Positions 48,336 through 60,735 of a stretch of 64,000 nucleotides of DNA are shown here, one piece after another (the first letter of the stretch is position 1; every line of letters starts with the position of its first letter). The position numbers and the translations under genes were made by a program. Under the pieces are notes generated by a model. That model searched no databases and was not told the DNA's origin. It was given only the letters and a program-made list of their open reading frames with translations. This DNA comes from Tyto alba (lineage: Eukaryota; Chordata; Aves; Strigiformes; Tytonidae), in contig NW_024881322.1 of NCBI RefSeq assembly GCF_018691265.1, positions 7,316,001 to 7,380,000 of the forward strand, read 5' to 3'.

Positions 48336-49349
48336 CAAAGAATAGATGAGATCAAGCGTGTTCAGGATACGGTAGCTGGAGCATTACAGACCTTCTAGGC
48401 TTACAGTGTTGTGCAGTACTAGATAGAAATCCAGATGGTAGATGCCTACAGCTGACTATGTATTTGTCTGTTTTTCTTTGTATGGCACTGTGGGATGTAA
48501 AGATCCATAAGCAGCTTTAAACAGAGGTAAGCAACTAACACTCGGGTAGCTGCCTCTTATAACACCATCTTATAGGTGAACATGGAAGATGGGAGTGAGA
48601 TAAAGTGTGTCTTAATCCTGCCTCCACATCCAAGAGTAGCTCGATCTAAGGTTGTATCACCTTGTTTAAAGCAGAGTTTAGTAGGTCCTCGAGAAGCCAA
48701 TGTTCTGCATGGGATTTTCAAGTTGCTGAACTAGGCTATATCCTGCTGACATTAGTAGCAATGAGGTACCCATGGTGTTTCTGTCTTTTTAAAAATCCTA
48801 TATGACATCTATCTCCATCTTTTAGGCATAGACTACCTGAAAGCTAAGCTGCTATTCTGAACTGATTTTATGTGGTTTGTAATGTTTGATTTTTCTGTAG
48901 GATCCATTTTATGAGCAGCTCAAGCTGAAGCTCACACCAGTTGGATAGTTGTGAGCTGCCAAAGGAATAGATGAACTGATCCTTGAAGTGGGGCCAAGGG
49001 GTCAGGGCCAGAACAGGACTTGTCCATGGGGATGTAGGAAGGGAGATGGTCCCTGGGTGTGGACAGAGGGACACAGGGTTTCTTTGAAATGGGGGAAAGG
49101 CAGACAGAAAGATTGTACTGGGAAGACAGCACAGTGGGGAGCAAAGATTCCAAAGAGTGGATGTCAAGCTCGGCAACTGGCTGTGATGATTAAATGCCGG
49201 CTCTACCATGACCAACCAAACCCCCTCCAGCACTGCCCTACTTCCACAGATGCTCACAAACCTGAGTCACCGCTATGCACCATGTCTGAGGGCGGGTACC
49301 AAAAAAGGTAAAACAAAGAAATGCTAGCACTATCAAGAGGCTGAAACAT
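48336..49349. other. Non-coding stretch, no gene recognised
   Basis: Unique sequence. Overlapping frames on both strands at 48868-49311 lack known motifs. An acceptor-like TTTTTCTGTAG at about 48890-48900 is followed by 15 open codons and a stop; see rejected items. Confidence 0.45.
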
Positions 49350-49503
49350 TTCCTTAAGCTCCTTGGGCGTCAGCATTCTCACCTGTAAGGGAAAGACAGC
49401 CCAACTCAGCATCTTACAATATTATTGCGAAACACAGACAATTAATGCCTGGAAGTTTAATGAGCTATTGAAAGCACCATATAAATGCTAAATATTATTA
49501 TTG
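49350..49503 (+). mobile_element. Fossil MIR-like SINE with L3-type tail
   Basis: The plus strand shows the CORE-SINE words CCTTAAGCTCCTTGGGCGTC, AGCATTCTCACCTGTAA and then TTAATGCCTGGAAG. It ends in GAAAGCACCATATAAATGCT and AAATATTATTATT, the tail shared by L3-type LINEs and the SINEs they mobilised ('AAGCGCTATATAAATGC...TATTATTATT'). Orientation is therefore plus, opposite to the copies at 42.2, 59.0 and 61.0 kb. It is highly diverged and inactive. Confidence 0.7.
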
Positions 49504-51205
49504 AATTACAGTCTGATTGAAGCAAATTGATTTGTTAGGAAGTTTCAGTGAATCATATTCATAACAAATTCCATTTAATTTACAACAGTGAGTCATTAAC
49601 TGGCTCTTCTGCTGATTTATTTATACATCCTGCTGAAAATATAAGTGATTTTAAGAGTCAGATCTTAAGATTACTGGTCCTCAGAACTGTGGGATCAAGA
49701 GTTTTGTAAAAAGTATGGTAGTATCAATCTGTATTTAGCAATCCCCTTTTCGTCATGTTTAATCCTGACAAAGGTTGTGCAAAGCACCTGCAACAAAATG
49801 TTCCCTTTTTTGAGTGCTCTGAGCTTGCCTGAAAATACAGTGCTTCTCCTAAAAAACAGTGCTTTATTAAACTTGGTCCAAAATTAAATGTAATATTGTC
49901 TAATACTCTGCAGGTTTTACTATGCAGGATGATTAGAAGTTATGAAGTAATGAGTATTGGAAACCCAAATTGCTCCTGGATTGAAACCACACTTAAGCAT
50001 GAGTGCTCCCTTCAGGGGAACGATTCAAACCACAGGATGGAATAGCTCAGGATGGCAACATGTCTTTGGTCCTGCTGTGCCTCAGTTTCCCTCTCCACGA
50101 GAGAGAGGCAGGGATACATCCCTGTCAGTATAGAAAATATAATTTGGATGTTTGGAGGACAGCATCCAGCAACTCAGTGAGCTACAGCAGCTTGTATCAC
50201 AAACTCATTATTAACAGCCATGCATTAATGATCCACTCCAAAGCAAAACCCTGACAAGTGACAGGGGACCAACATTTAACTGCTGCAGGAAATTTCAGAG
50301 AGGGAACTTCTTTTGGAGGCAACAGGAGGATTATGCTGCTTTTTTCTGTGGATGCTGCAGTGAGGGAGGGGAGTAGAAAGGGGATGGGCCCTGGTTAGCC
50401 AGATAAAGGGTAGAGGGGATTGCATACACGAGGTGGCTGGGTCACAGGAGAGAGGGGACAGGGGCAGGAGGGACAAGAAGGATGAAGTTGTAAGAGCTTG
50501 GCAGAGCAAAGTTACATGTTTGAGTTGGGTTCAGGGAAGAAGCATCTCACATCTTCACAAAGAATTTAATTATTCCTAATTAAAAGCAGTAAATCAGGGC
50601 TCAGCAAATGAAAAAAGGTGAAATAAGCTGGTGAGAGAAAATTTATACAGAGAGACATCAAGAGACTATTAAAGAAAAGAGGAAATTTTCAGGTAAAACT
50701 AAATGCAGCAGGACAGCAAATACCCTGATCACCACAAGCAATGAACATAAAACCAGCCTAGCCGAGCACAAGATGGCTTGATGCTTCAGTGCTACCAATG
50801 ACAAAATGCTGTCATGACACCAAGGAGGTGTCAGTCCCGTTGGACCTTTTGGTTAGGGCTGCCGGGGTTGGAAGGGGTGGGAAAAGGATTCCTCCCCTCC
50901 TCTGACCTTTCAGCTAACATGTTCAAACGACAGAGGAGGACCTGTCACTACAGATTTCATCCCACGGTAGAGGCAGTGAGGCAAAACAGCCTCTTCTTCT
51001 CCTCCTACACTAAAGATAAAAGGTATCCTGCACAAGGGCTGTCCTCTCCCCCCGGCCTGCCCCCAGCCTGCAGAGCCCCTGGGGGTACCTCCACCCCAGA
51101 CCCCAGGGAAGGGGTAGCTGGTTGGACGCCAGGGAGATGGGACAGGGTCACCGTGGGGGAGCACCATGCGGGCTTGCATGGGGTAGGGTGCAAGATTAGG
51201 ACCAC
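49504..51205. other. Non-coding stretch, no gene recognised
   Basis: AT-rich unique sequence at first, then a GC-richer part at 51000-51190. CTGTGCCTCAGTTTCC at about 50076-50091 is an exact MIR-type word but stands nearly alone. No exon is supported. Confidence 0.45.
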
Positions 51206-51332
51206 TGTCATGGTTTAACCCCAGCCAGCAACTCAGCCCCGCACAGCCGCTCACTCACTCCCCCTTCAGTGGGATGGAGGAGAGAATCAGGGGGGTAAAA
51301 GTGAGAAAACTCATGGGTTGAGATAAAAACAA

Positions 51333-51338
51333 TTTAAT
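51333..51338 (-). terminator. LTR polyadenylation signal (ATTAAA)
   Basis: ATTAAA on the minus strand in the expected place between the TATA box and the U5 end of the LTR. Confidence 0.55.
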
Positions 51339-51533
51339 AGGAAAAGCAAAAGCTGTGCACACAAGCAAAGCAAAACAAGGAATTTATTCATCATTTCCCA
51401 CCGGCAGGCAGGGGCTCAGCCACCCCCAGGACAGCCGGGCTCCATCACACGTAATGGTGACTTGGGAAGACAAAACACCATCACTCTGAACATCCCCCCC
51501 CCCTCCCTTCTTCTTCCCCCAGCTTTATATTGC

Positions 51534-51539
51534 TGAGCA
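51534..51539 (-). promoter_or_regulatory. LTR TATA box (TATAAA)
   Basis: TATAAA on the minus strand about 270 bp into the LTR in its own orientation. This fits a normal retroviral U3 promoter. A copy with this box could still start transcription leftward. Confidence 0.55.
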
Positions 51540-51803
51540 TGACACCATATGATTTGGGATATCCCTTTTGTTATCTGGGGTCAGCTGTCCCAGCTGTGCC
51601 CCCTCCCGATTCCTTGTGCACCCCCAGCCACTTGCTGGTGGGGTGGGGTAAGGAGCAGAAAAGGCCTTGACTCTGTAAGCACTGCTCAGCAGTAACTAAA
51701 ACATCCTTGTGTTATCAACACTGTTTTCAGCACAAATCCAAAATATAGTCCCATACTAGATACTGTGAAGAAAATTAACCTTATCCCAGCCAAAACCAGC
51801 ACA

Positions 51804-52819
51804 TATACTGTAATAAGCAATATCAGGATCTAATATTTTTCCTACAGTTGGTGTTGCTTTCACTTAGGACCATGCCACTATCTGGCAGAGGTATATTGAC
51901 CACCATCAACACAAGGCTTTCTAAAATTAAAATAAGAAGACAAATACTGGGAATTCACAAGAATTTATTTTTTTTTTTTTCCAAGCCTGAAAGAAACCTA
52001 GTGATGCTTCTGAAAAAACAGGAATTAGACAGTTAAAGTATTGTACAAAGGCTGCCTTTAAACCTTCCCTTTTATTTTCTGATCATCATTTTTGATCTTC
52101 TTCAATCAAATGGAGTAACACTTAGGAACTGATGAAAAGAGACCCTTCATCTGGTTATTAACTCCTTGATGAAAGACCTGTAAAAATTGCATTGTTAATT
52201 TACAGGACTTTGGAAAATATTGAAAATTAACTAAATTCTTTATGAGATACGTGGCTTCTTGCAAGTTATAATTGGGCACACACATTGGAAAAGCAGACCA
52301 GTTACGACTGCAAAGATGGGAACAGTGTCATGCAGTTGCCATTAAAATAAATGAGTTACTAGACGCCTCATTCCCTTTTTCACTGCACACATGAACTCCC
52401 CTTCTAAATGACACTGATCTGAGAGGTAGGAGAGGCAGCTAGAGCTAAAGTAGGCTAGCTAAAAATTGTCTGTCCTAATAGATAGCAAATCAACTTTTTC
52501 TTTAAGACACCAAATCAACTTTGGTTTTAAGTTGTGACAAAATTTTATATAAAGAAAACGTCTTTGACTAGAAAAAAAAATTAGCTTTTCTTGGGAAAAA
52601 CGTGCATCCTAAAAGGGTGACCTGGCAATGCTCTTCCAGCACTACCCAGGAGCTGTGTTTGTGTGCCTTGGGGTCTCTGGTTTCTCTCTCCAGACTCACA
52701 GCAGGACTACGTGTCCAGTGATGCTTTATAGCACAGCCAGGGCATGACTCGGTGCTTATTGCCCGGTCTCTCCTACCTAAGCCATGCTTTGCCCTCTGCT
52801 CTTTGCTCAGAGAGAACAA
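51804..52819. other. Non-coding stretch, no gene recognised
   Basis: AT-rich unique DNA with a T-run at 51968-51980. No exon or RNA gene seen. Confidence 0.5.
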
Positions 52820-53030
52820 GGCAGGAGGTCCGGGACCTCCACGGGGGAGGACACGGATGCAGGTGGAGCAGAGCCCCGGTCGTGGCAGGGGAAGGTCCTG
52901 CTGGCTGATTGCCCACGCTCCCACCAGCACGTGGTCGGTGGAAACCCTCCACAGCCACACCCCCGACGAGGCAGAGGGGCCGTGACGCTGCCGTGGCAGA
53001 TTTTGGAGCGCTGGGTTATGCGGGCACTCC
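52820..53030. promoter_or_regulatory. CpG-rich patch
   Basis: About 16 CpG in 210 bp (for example CCGGGACC, CCCCGGTCGTGG, CCCCCGACGAGG, GGGGCCGTGACGCTGCCGTGG). Overlapping open frames of 130-200 codons occur on both strands, which is a composition effect. There is no recognisable protein and no clear promoter box, so it is at most a candidate hypomethylated or regulatory patch. Confidence 0.28.
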
Positions 53031-55289
53031 AGAGGATGCTCCTCTGTCCCCTCTGGGTGCTACCCCCTTGTTGTCCTGGCACCCCTTTCTTTCTGCCCTG
53101 TCTCTGCCCTCAGGCAGGGCCCAGCTGGTGGTTTGGGGCAGGTGGGGAAACAGAAAGGGGTCCCTTTTGCGGAGGATTGCACACTTCATCCCGTGCCACC
53201 GTTACACTCCAAAGACCTTTTTTTTTTGGAGACAGAACACACAGGAGGCAGTCGGTGCCGGAAAGAGAGAGGATGGGCCCCAGTTCTTTGCTGAAGTCAC
53301 AAAGTCAGAGTTGGATAAACGTTCTTTTTCACTTTACTCCAGGATAATAACAAATCAAAGCTGGGGCAACAACATTTGTGCAATTTTGTCACATGTTTCG
53401 GTTCCTTCCTCTCTGAAAAAAAGAGGGAAAACCAGAAAAACTTCAGTCTTCCCTCCATATTGGCAGAAAGGGATGTTTAATTGTTTTTTTGTTTCAATCT
53501 CATGCTTAAGTTAGAAGACTACTTAAATCAAAATAAGTGTAGCCTGCTGGTGTTACTATGAAAATGTTTTAATTTTAATTGAGCTAAACATTGACCCAAA
53601 TTTTGACCCAAATCACATATTTTCTTTTTTCTCACATGAGAAAACAAAACAGAACTAGAAATTAATTTCAGGTATTTCAGAAACAAAACTGTTTTTTAAC
53701 CCCTTTTTTTGGACCAGCGTACTATGAAACAAACAAATAAACAAAAAAAAAGGAAACACAGACACCAATGACAGTCCTAACAGGGAAGGAATACAAGGCC
53801 TTCATTTGAGGTGGTTTTGACTTTTATTTCAATGATGTTTTGGGTTTCTATGGATCTTGGAGGTTTAATTATTTCCAGTTGTGTTGTAAATGAGGGTGCT
53901 ACATTTATGTAGCTGCATTTGTGAAGGACTGTGCTTCCATGCCTAGGCATTTGAATTTTTCTTGCTGTGCCTAGGTTGGAAAGCTAGGTGGTTTGCCAAA
54001 TGGCTGTATGAATTTTCTTGCTTTAAGAAAATTTCACTAACATCTTCTAAGTGATAGCCTCTGCAGTGATGCTGGGATGGGAAACATTTGTATTCTGATC
54101 AAATTCCTCCTGGCCTGGCCATTCATTCATCCAGACTGAACAGTGTCTTTAAGGGGAGCACAGAGTTAAAAATAAGATCCCTGAGAAATGAAAAGCTTAT
54201 AAATGCTCTAAATGCTTTTTTAATAAAAGGAAATTGCTGCAGGAAGTGATTTCTTATATCCCAGGCTCTGCCAATTGTTTCCAATCAGTGCAGCTTGGGG
54301 TAGCTATTATCTCACTAAGTTGTATTAATGTGTTTGTTGTTGCTGCTTTTCCTTTTAAGCTAATCTACAGGTTAACTTGAGTTCTGCTGTTTAGCTTGTG
54401 GTTTGTTTGTAAAAAAAGCTGTATTGTGGGGCTCCTTTCATAACTCTAATCCCTCACAGTAGCATGTAATCATCTCACTTCTAACTCTGCACTGGATGGT
54501 TGGCTGATTAGCAGGATGTGGTGCTCTGAAATGCTTCTTTCCTCCCATTTGCCCAATCATTCTTACTTTCCTGAACCCAAAGACCCTGAGGACAGCTCGT
54601 CCTTCCCCCGGAGGAGGATCTGAGCCCTTCTGTACAGAGCCACCTCTGCATAGACCTGTGTGCCAAGACCCGGCGTCTGGGAGCAGCTCATCGCACGGCC
54701 AACAGCAAAAGAAATGGGACACATGCCTGACTAGGATCCTGCAGCTGGCCTTTTAGGGACTATGTCAGATCAAGGTTTGTTCTGGATTGGGTCATGACCC
54801 TGTGGACTGTCATAAATGGTGGAACAATGTGGGAACTCTTGTTTTATGGGCTCTGTTGATATTCTGCAGTCTCACAAAACCCTCAACCCAAGCAGACAAA
54901 TGGCTTATAATAACTTTTTAACTGTCAAAAACTTAATGCTAGTAGCTTGTGACTAGATGGAAATGAAGGAAACTCTTCCAAAAAAGTTTGTAAAAATAAC
55001 AGCTTGATTCAGAGCACTGAGAAAATCAAATCACTTTACTGCCAGTATCGATGACAAACAAACCCCTTCCCTCCTGCTAGAGGTTGGTACTGTGTTACAG
55101 CCCAGACTTGTTCCTCCAGTTCTACTGAAGCTGGTCCTGAGAACCAGGATGGACAACCCCCAGTCCTCAGTCAGCGACAAGTTGGCACCATTTCCAACTC
55201 TTCCAATAGCTTCAAGTATCAACCATTTTTAGTAACCTCTACTACTAAAAATTGTTTCCTGCTTTCCTTGAAAAGACAGATTTCTGTCC
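53031..55289. other. Non-coding stretch, no gene recognised
   Basis: Unique sequence with short A/T-runs (for example near 53218 and 53744). No exon, RNA gene or transposon is supported. Confidence 0.5.
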
Positions 55290-55362
55290 CTTGGTGATTA
55301 AAGTCAAAGGGACAATTCACATAAGTGAAGGTTGTGGACTGTCCCTTTGGTTTATAACTAGA
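55290..55362. repeat. Possible half of an ancient palindromic amniote repeat
   Basis: TTAAAGTCAAAGGGACAATT, then CACATAAGTGAAGGTTGTGG, resembles 'TTGAAGTCAAAGGGACTACTC' and 'ACATGAGTAAGGTTTGCAGG' of a reptile/bird palindromic repeat. Only one arm is recognisable. Confidence 0.45.
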
Positions 55363-58300
55363 TCCTATCTGCCAGGTAGTCCCAGTGCACAACACTGAAT
55401 GTGCAAGTCCCTGCATGGGAGACTCACAGAAAGAACGGGGTGCATGTATAAGTTTTGCAAGCCAGAACCATCTCTACAGCCTTATAAAGAAAGAAATAGG
55501 AAACAACGTATCAAAGATGGGAGATGGACCTCAAACACCCTGTTCTATCCTTGAATGGCAAAGGTTGATTTGCATGCAGAATTTTAAATAATTAAAAGGC
55601 AAAATGGTGTTGCCATCTGCCAATGTCCATCTGGTGGAGGAACACAAAGCCCTGAATGAGAAGCCAGCACTGAGCAAGATCCACTCACTAACAGGGGAGA
55701 TTGCAGCAAGCAGCTCATGGATACCTTGCAGTGCTGTCATCTCTTCCGCTCGGAAATAACTCGCAGTTCCAATAGCCCCTGTTTAAACAAGGGTGCTGGT
55801 AGAGCATGAAGTTTTCCCAGTACAGGCAGAAAAGTGGCTTTGTAGCATGTCCACATGGTAGAGACTGCAATAAATATTTTGTAATCAGAAGTACTGTAAT
55901 GGCATTTGCAAATGCATGGACGTGTCTAGCTTCAATACCCTTGTTCAGGTCTGGCTACACTCATTCCTGCACTGTAAAAACAGTAATAGCAGCCAGAGAG
56001 AGGTCTAGAAGGTGATGATAATGTCCATAGACACAGAAAGGTCTCTGTGAGGAAGGATTCAGGAGTCTCAGACTGTATTTTACGCAAGAGAAAAATAAGA
56101 GGTGATATGACAGAGGTAGTAAAGCAATGAAAAGTGCAGAGAAGGCAACCTAACCATTCCCAGTTACCCTTTCAAATACACTTTCAAATGAAAGTGAGCA
56201 GCAGTCTAGTGAAATTAAAAATACATTTTATACACATCAAAGGAAATGCTGGGCCTGGTTCATAGCTAGTTGTGATTGTGGCACAAAGCAGATTCATCGA
56301 ACTAGAAAATTGCAGTACAGTATTTTATCTTGATCTTTCTTTAACTTTTGGAGCTCATTGTTTTTAGTCATTTTATAGCATTCTGAGACACTTATACAAA
56401 TATTCAAAGTATGCACAGTTATATAAGCACAGGTGCCAAACTGTAGAGGATATTGTCTCTCCTGCTGTACTCTGCTACAGAGTAAGAAATGCCCACGATA
56501 GACTGATGCAGGCATCCTTATTGGTTGTAGATAGGATGAGGAGGAACCAGATCTTCCACGTGACAGCAGACCCCACCATGGACTGGGGTCACAACTGTGC
56601 TAGTGACCCTCTGGACAAGCAGTATCACAGTCATACATCTGAGAGGATTATCATCTGAGCATCCTCAATCTCCCTTAGCAGCGCTCCTACAGAGCTCCAC
56701 TCTTACAGAGCGTTGAACAATGCTAACTGATGCCAGAAGTCAACGGGAACTGAGGGCACTTGCTCTTTTGCAAAAATAGGCTCATCTTTTGCAAAGGGCA
56801 GAATAATATAGTGCTATTAGTGGCTGCAATAAGGAGGAAGCTTGTTCTATTGAAGAATACATTTTCACTATGTGCTGCCCCCACTATTATTTGTGTTGCA
56901 ATAATGCCACAGTGCACTACCCACTGTGTAGATGGACATATGGAAAGGGATTTCTCTGGCCCAGATAGCATCACTTCTTATTGAAAACTGCCAGCTGAAT
57001 GCATTTTCCCACATCACAGTGACACTGGCTTCATCCACTTTCAGATTCCCGTCTTATAAACCCAGCGGCCTGACACTGGGAGGTACTACTGATGGCAAAC
57101 AGATGGAAAAGTGGATGAGGCAAGGAAGTCTTTGAGGTTATCTGTGGGGAATAGGGATGGCTTTCCTATTGCAGATGCCAAAAGAACTTGTTTAATTTTG
57201 TCAGCTGTTTCAATTGCAACTCCACCTTTTGCTCATAACAAGGAGATTTTCTATACATTTGGTCCCAGCTTTCACTGCTGCTAACAATATTTTGCATAAG
57301 GGTGATGAAGGCATCTAGATCAACGGAGTCTCCTCGGATGCCAGATCATTTAAACGTGTGAAGTGGTAACTCTGTTTTGGAGTCTCATTATTTATGACAG
57401 GTAGCATCTCAAACTCTGTCCTACTTCTGGCTCAGCTTTGCTGTCCGTGGCTGAGATGGACAGAATGATATTTTCGGGTGATTCAGTTTTCTTAAATGCT
57501 GTACAGGCATAGCCAAAGGAAACAGTCAGGTGGAAGCAAGCCAAAGTCACACAAGCCCCTAGTAGGCTACTTTGTACCAGGCATACCAGGTTTTCCCCTA
57601 GTATTTTATTTTTTTGCTGAGGAGGAAGGGTGTAGATAATCTTTTCCTAAACAGACAAGAAGAGTTCTCATTGGCAAGTGGGTGAGCACTTTGGTGGGGA
57701 TATTTGAGAGAAGCCACGTGCTGGTCTCTGCTCCTGTGCAGGCAGGGGGGCTTGTAAGGAGTGGCATTCCTGAAGCGGTGTTGGGGCTGGCTGTTGGGCT
57801 TCAGGGACCACAGTACCTTCACCACTCTGTCCCACTGTTATACACACCCCAACTGTGCCTTTCTGCTGGAGCTTTTTGCCCAACACTTGAATGAGCAGAA
57901 CTGGAGGAGACAGGTGACATTTTTCTCAAAGTTTTGGTGTTTTTGCTGTTCGAGCAGGAGTTTTTTCAGTGAGAAAAGTTAGCTTTTCTATGGCCTCCTT
58001 TTTCTGTTTCTGGAGTCCTAGGACATTTCAGGACAGAGGAAACTTCCCGATAGAAAATAGTCAGGAATAACACTTTTGCTTCAGAAACATTTATGTGACT
58101 TCATGCAAAACCATAACTTTGTATTTCCAGAAAACAACAGCAAAGATTGCTGTCATTTTAAGGTAATTGCCTGTTGTTAATTAAGGTTCAGTTGGAGCAC
58201 AGGTGGCAGCTGATTCCACCCCAAGGAACTTCTCTGAGCTTTGTGGTATGTCGGTCTCCGATTGTCACTGCTGGAGATGAGCAGACTCCTTCCTCCATGG

Positions 58301-59014
58301 AGCAAACATCACTCCTGGTGCTGTAGGAGATGCAGTTTACATCCCTTACACTAACTGAAGTGAGCTGGCTCTGATGTATTTTAAATTATTATAACAGTAT
58401 TTGTCACTTTGCATTTAAAAGCTAAGTGCTAAAATAAATTGAGACAACTTCTTATTTAGATACTAGGAAGTTGCAGGATAAGGGAGGAAAAACAAAACAA
58501 AACAACCCAAACCATCCAGAATCCAAATCTGTGTTTAAAATCTCCCTTATCTATTTAAGTTACTGTACCAGCTCAGCTCAATATCTAAAACAAAGAAAAT
58601 GAATTATGGAACAGTACGAGGAGAGCTTGTTAATTTTCCCACTGATGCTCTGTGAAATGAAAGCTTTATTCTAAGAATATCATATCCTCGGGGCTCTGTC
58701 TGGGGAGACACTGACAAATACAAATGTCCTTACAGTTTTTCTTTTATTCTTGCTTTATGGTGTATTCCAGATAGATTTCCAAAATTATATATAATAATAT
58801 ATAATCTGTAGTTGTGGTTTGGTGGAGTTCAAGGCTGTGATTTTCCAGGACATAACTATGCCCTGTTTGAAAATGGAAGATCAAGTGCACATAATGAAAG
58901 GCAGATCAAATTCTAGAAGAATTTGCTTATTTCTTAATCAATATTAATATATGTGACTTTAATTTCAGCATCTTTTCTCCTGTTGTGTACCAAGGGAACA
59001 TTAACAACAACAGC
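55363..59014. other. Non-coding stretch, no gene recognised
   Basis: About 3.6 kb of unique DNA. It has a (TA)n-like patch around 58785-58805. No exon, RNA gene or mobile element could be supported. Confidence 0.5.
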
Positions 59015-59092
59015 AGCTTTACATTTTTATGGAGCCTTTCATCAAGAAGGATTCAAAAGTGCTTTACAAACCTTGGACAAAATTCTTCTTTG
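59015..59092 (-). mobile_element. Fossil MIR/L3-type tail fragment
   Basis: TTATGGAGCCTTTCATCAAG followed by AAGGATTCAAAAGTGCTTTAC matches the reverse complement of the tail of L3-type LINEs and their SINEs ('ATAGCGCCTTTCATCC' then 'GATCTCAAAGCGCTTTACAA'). Only the tail end is recognisable. Confidence 0.65.
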
Positions 59093-60439
59093 ATCAGCAC
59101 TGAGAATCTCTTAATCTGTGGTGCAAATCTCTGTTGCACTTTCTGTGCCTTTTTCTGCACATAGGACTTCCATTGATTTCTGCAGGAATTGTGCGTGTGA
59201 AACAAGTGCAGAATGAGTAATGGAAATCTGCACTGCAGATAAAAAGGAGAAAAAAAGATTGTACATGTATGGATTCATTGCCCATCACAGAAGTGCACCA
59301 CTGCTGGGGTGGACCCCAGTTGCCTTCTGTATACATTAAAAAAAAAAAGGTCCAGGTTCAATTCTCTAAGAACACACTATGTGGTGTTGCAGAAGAGTTT
59401 TCCTTAAAGAAGGAAAAATACAAATATTCTCTCCTGTACACAAATATACTTCTTTCTTACAGGGAGCCTTCCCTTCCAGATCTTTTAAATCTCTCCCTAA
59501 AAGCAGAGGGTCAGATCTGACTGCCAGTTACTGGTGAGCAGTTGCTCCAAAGTGAGTGCTGCGGGTGCAACCATCTTTTACCCCTCCAGCCCCTTCCAAA
59601 CACTCTGGGACCCTGCCTATTGCAAATGGCAGGAGAAGGTGCCCAAAATTTCCAGAGCCTCTGTCCCGTGTGTGTGCAAATCTTGCTGAGCTAAATGCTA
59701 GCTTGGAAGTCTCACAAAGTGTCTCAGGAGATTTCTGAGAAAATATTAGAATTAGAGATGGCCTCCATGTTTCAGTTTTCTAGTCTGCAGCTAAATCAGG
59801 AAGTGCAGAGAGGATGCAGCAAACTGAGCTTCCCAAACTAATTACAAGTTTGATTTAGGCAAAAAAAACCTGAGTTATCTCTGTCTGATGATGTTTTTTC
59901 ATCCTTGGAGCTAATGTTGTGCTTCTGATTAGAGTTTACGAATGCTAAGGAACGTTTTCCTTTTTAATCATCAGAAAATGATGAGCAGCATCCCACTGAG
60001 ATGAGTGGAGAACCCAAAGTTATCATTAATTCTGCAGACACTTCTATTCAGTAATCAAGATTTCAATCCTCGTGTTGAACCCATAAATCTCTGGCCCTGT
60101 CATGTCCTATTTTACTAGGACATTCTGTTTCTCATGAGTAGAACCATACTTTTTAATGAGAAAATCGTTCAGAATTAAATGTCCCCTAGGGATGCTATTT
60201 GAAGAAGTAAAATGCCTCACTTGCAAAGACAGGTGTAATAATGTGATGAGGGATCTTTTAACTACTTCATCTGAAAAAAAGAGAGAATATTGGCTATATC
60301 AGTGTGAACAATATTGGTCCATTTCAAAATAAAGTTTGCAGTCCATGGCATCACATTGATTTATCTCACCTGATGAGCTGCCCAATTAATTTAGTCCTAT
60401 CTGTTTAAAGCTTTTCTCTTCCAAAGAGTGGAGGTTGAT
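59093..60439. other. Non-coding stretch, no gene recognised
   Basis: Unique sequence. TTCCATTGATTTCTGCAGGA at about 59168-59187 resembles the core of old palindromic repeats but is too short to call. Confidence 0.45.
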
Positions 60440-60735
60440 GTTTAAGTGATTGCTTTCCTTACATTTCCTCCTGTTGGTACATCTCCATCTGAGTTTGCAT
60501 TCATGTTTTTAACATGTGTTAGCTATCAAGATTGCCAATTAGCATGCACACCATTAGCAGCAAAAGTTCATGTTCTACCACTGGTGCTAATCGCATGTGC
60601 TAGAAACATGACTGTGCAGTGCAAATGCGATTCTATCCAAAATTGGTTTCCTTTTAATCGCCAGCATAAAAGAGCCCTAATTACACACTGTAGATTTAAA
60701 GAGGGCTGGAATTCATTAAGAGCTCAATAGGAACC
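60440..60735. promoter_or_regulatory. Candidate conserved non-coding element
   Basis: An AT-rich block with many homeodomain-type cores (CCAATTAGC, CACCATTAGC, TGCTAATCGC, TTTTAATCGCC, CCTAATTACAC). CpG is kept in AATCGC contexts three times. AATCGCATGTGC (60589-60600) and GCAAATGCGATT (60621-60632) form an imperfect inverted repeat; the second resembles a POU octamer half. This texture is typical of developmental enhancers, but conservation itself cannot be seen in one genome. A 94-codon frame here is treated as accidental. Confidence 0.35.

Larger units (their letters stand above)
51206..51803 (-). mobile_element. Solo LTR of an avian endogenous retrovirus, second family
   Basis: The 598-bp element runs on the plus strand from TGTCATGGTTTAACCCCAGC to AAAACCAGCACA (TG...CA ends, terminal inverted repeat). 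The minus strand carries TATAAA at 51534-51539 and the polyadenylation signal ATTAAA at 51333-51338, about 200 bp apart. This gives the orientation and a conventional U3-R-U5 layout. I recognise the sequence as an LTR that is abundant in many neoavian genomes; the exact family name is uncertain. No retroviral genes flank it. The flanking bases (GACCAC before, TATACT after) do not form a target-site duplication. It shows no relation to the two LTRs at 26.7 and 37.0 kb beyond the terminal TGTCNTGG-like end. Confidence 0.9.

Noticed and set aside
48890..48948. Acceptor-like TTTTTCTGTAG followed by 15 open codons and a stop
   Set aside because: The open part is too short to test and has no family match. 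Polypyrimidine-AG runs are common in this AT-rich DNA.
50076..50091. MIR-type word CTGTGCCTCAGTTTCC
   Set aside because: The exact match is short and the surrounding bases do not extend it, so I do not call a SINE here.
26738..51803. Full-length endogenous retrovirus between LTRs
   Set aside because: The LTRs at 26.7 and 37.0 kb are in opposite orientation with unrelated DNA between them, and the 51.2-kb LTR belongs to another family. No gag, pol or env sequence is seen, so all three are solo LTRs.
52784..53514. Overlapping open frames of 187 and 201 codons
   Set aside because: They overlap each other and frames on the opposite strand in a GC-rich patch, with no recognisable domain or splice structure.
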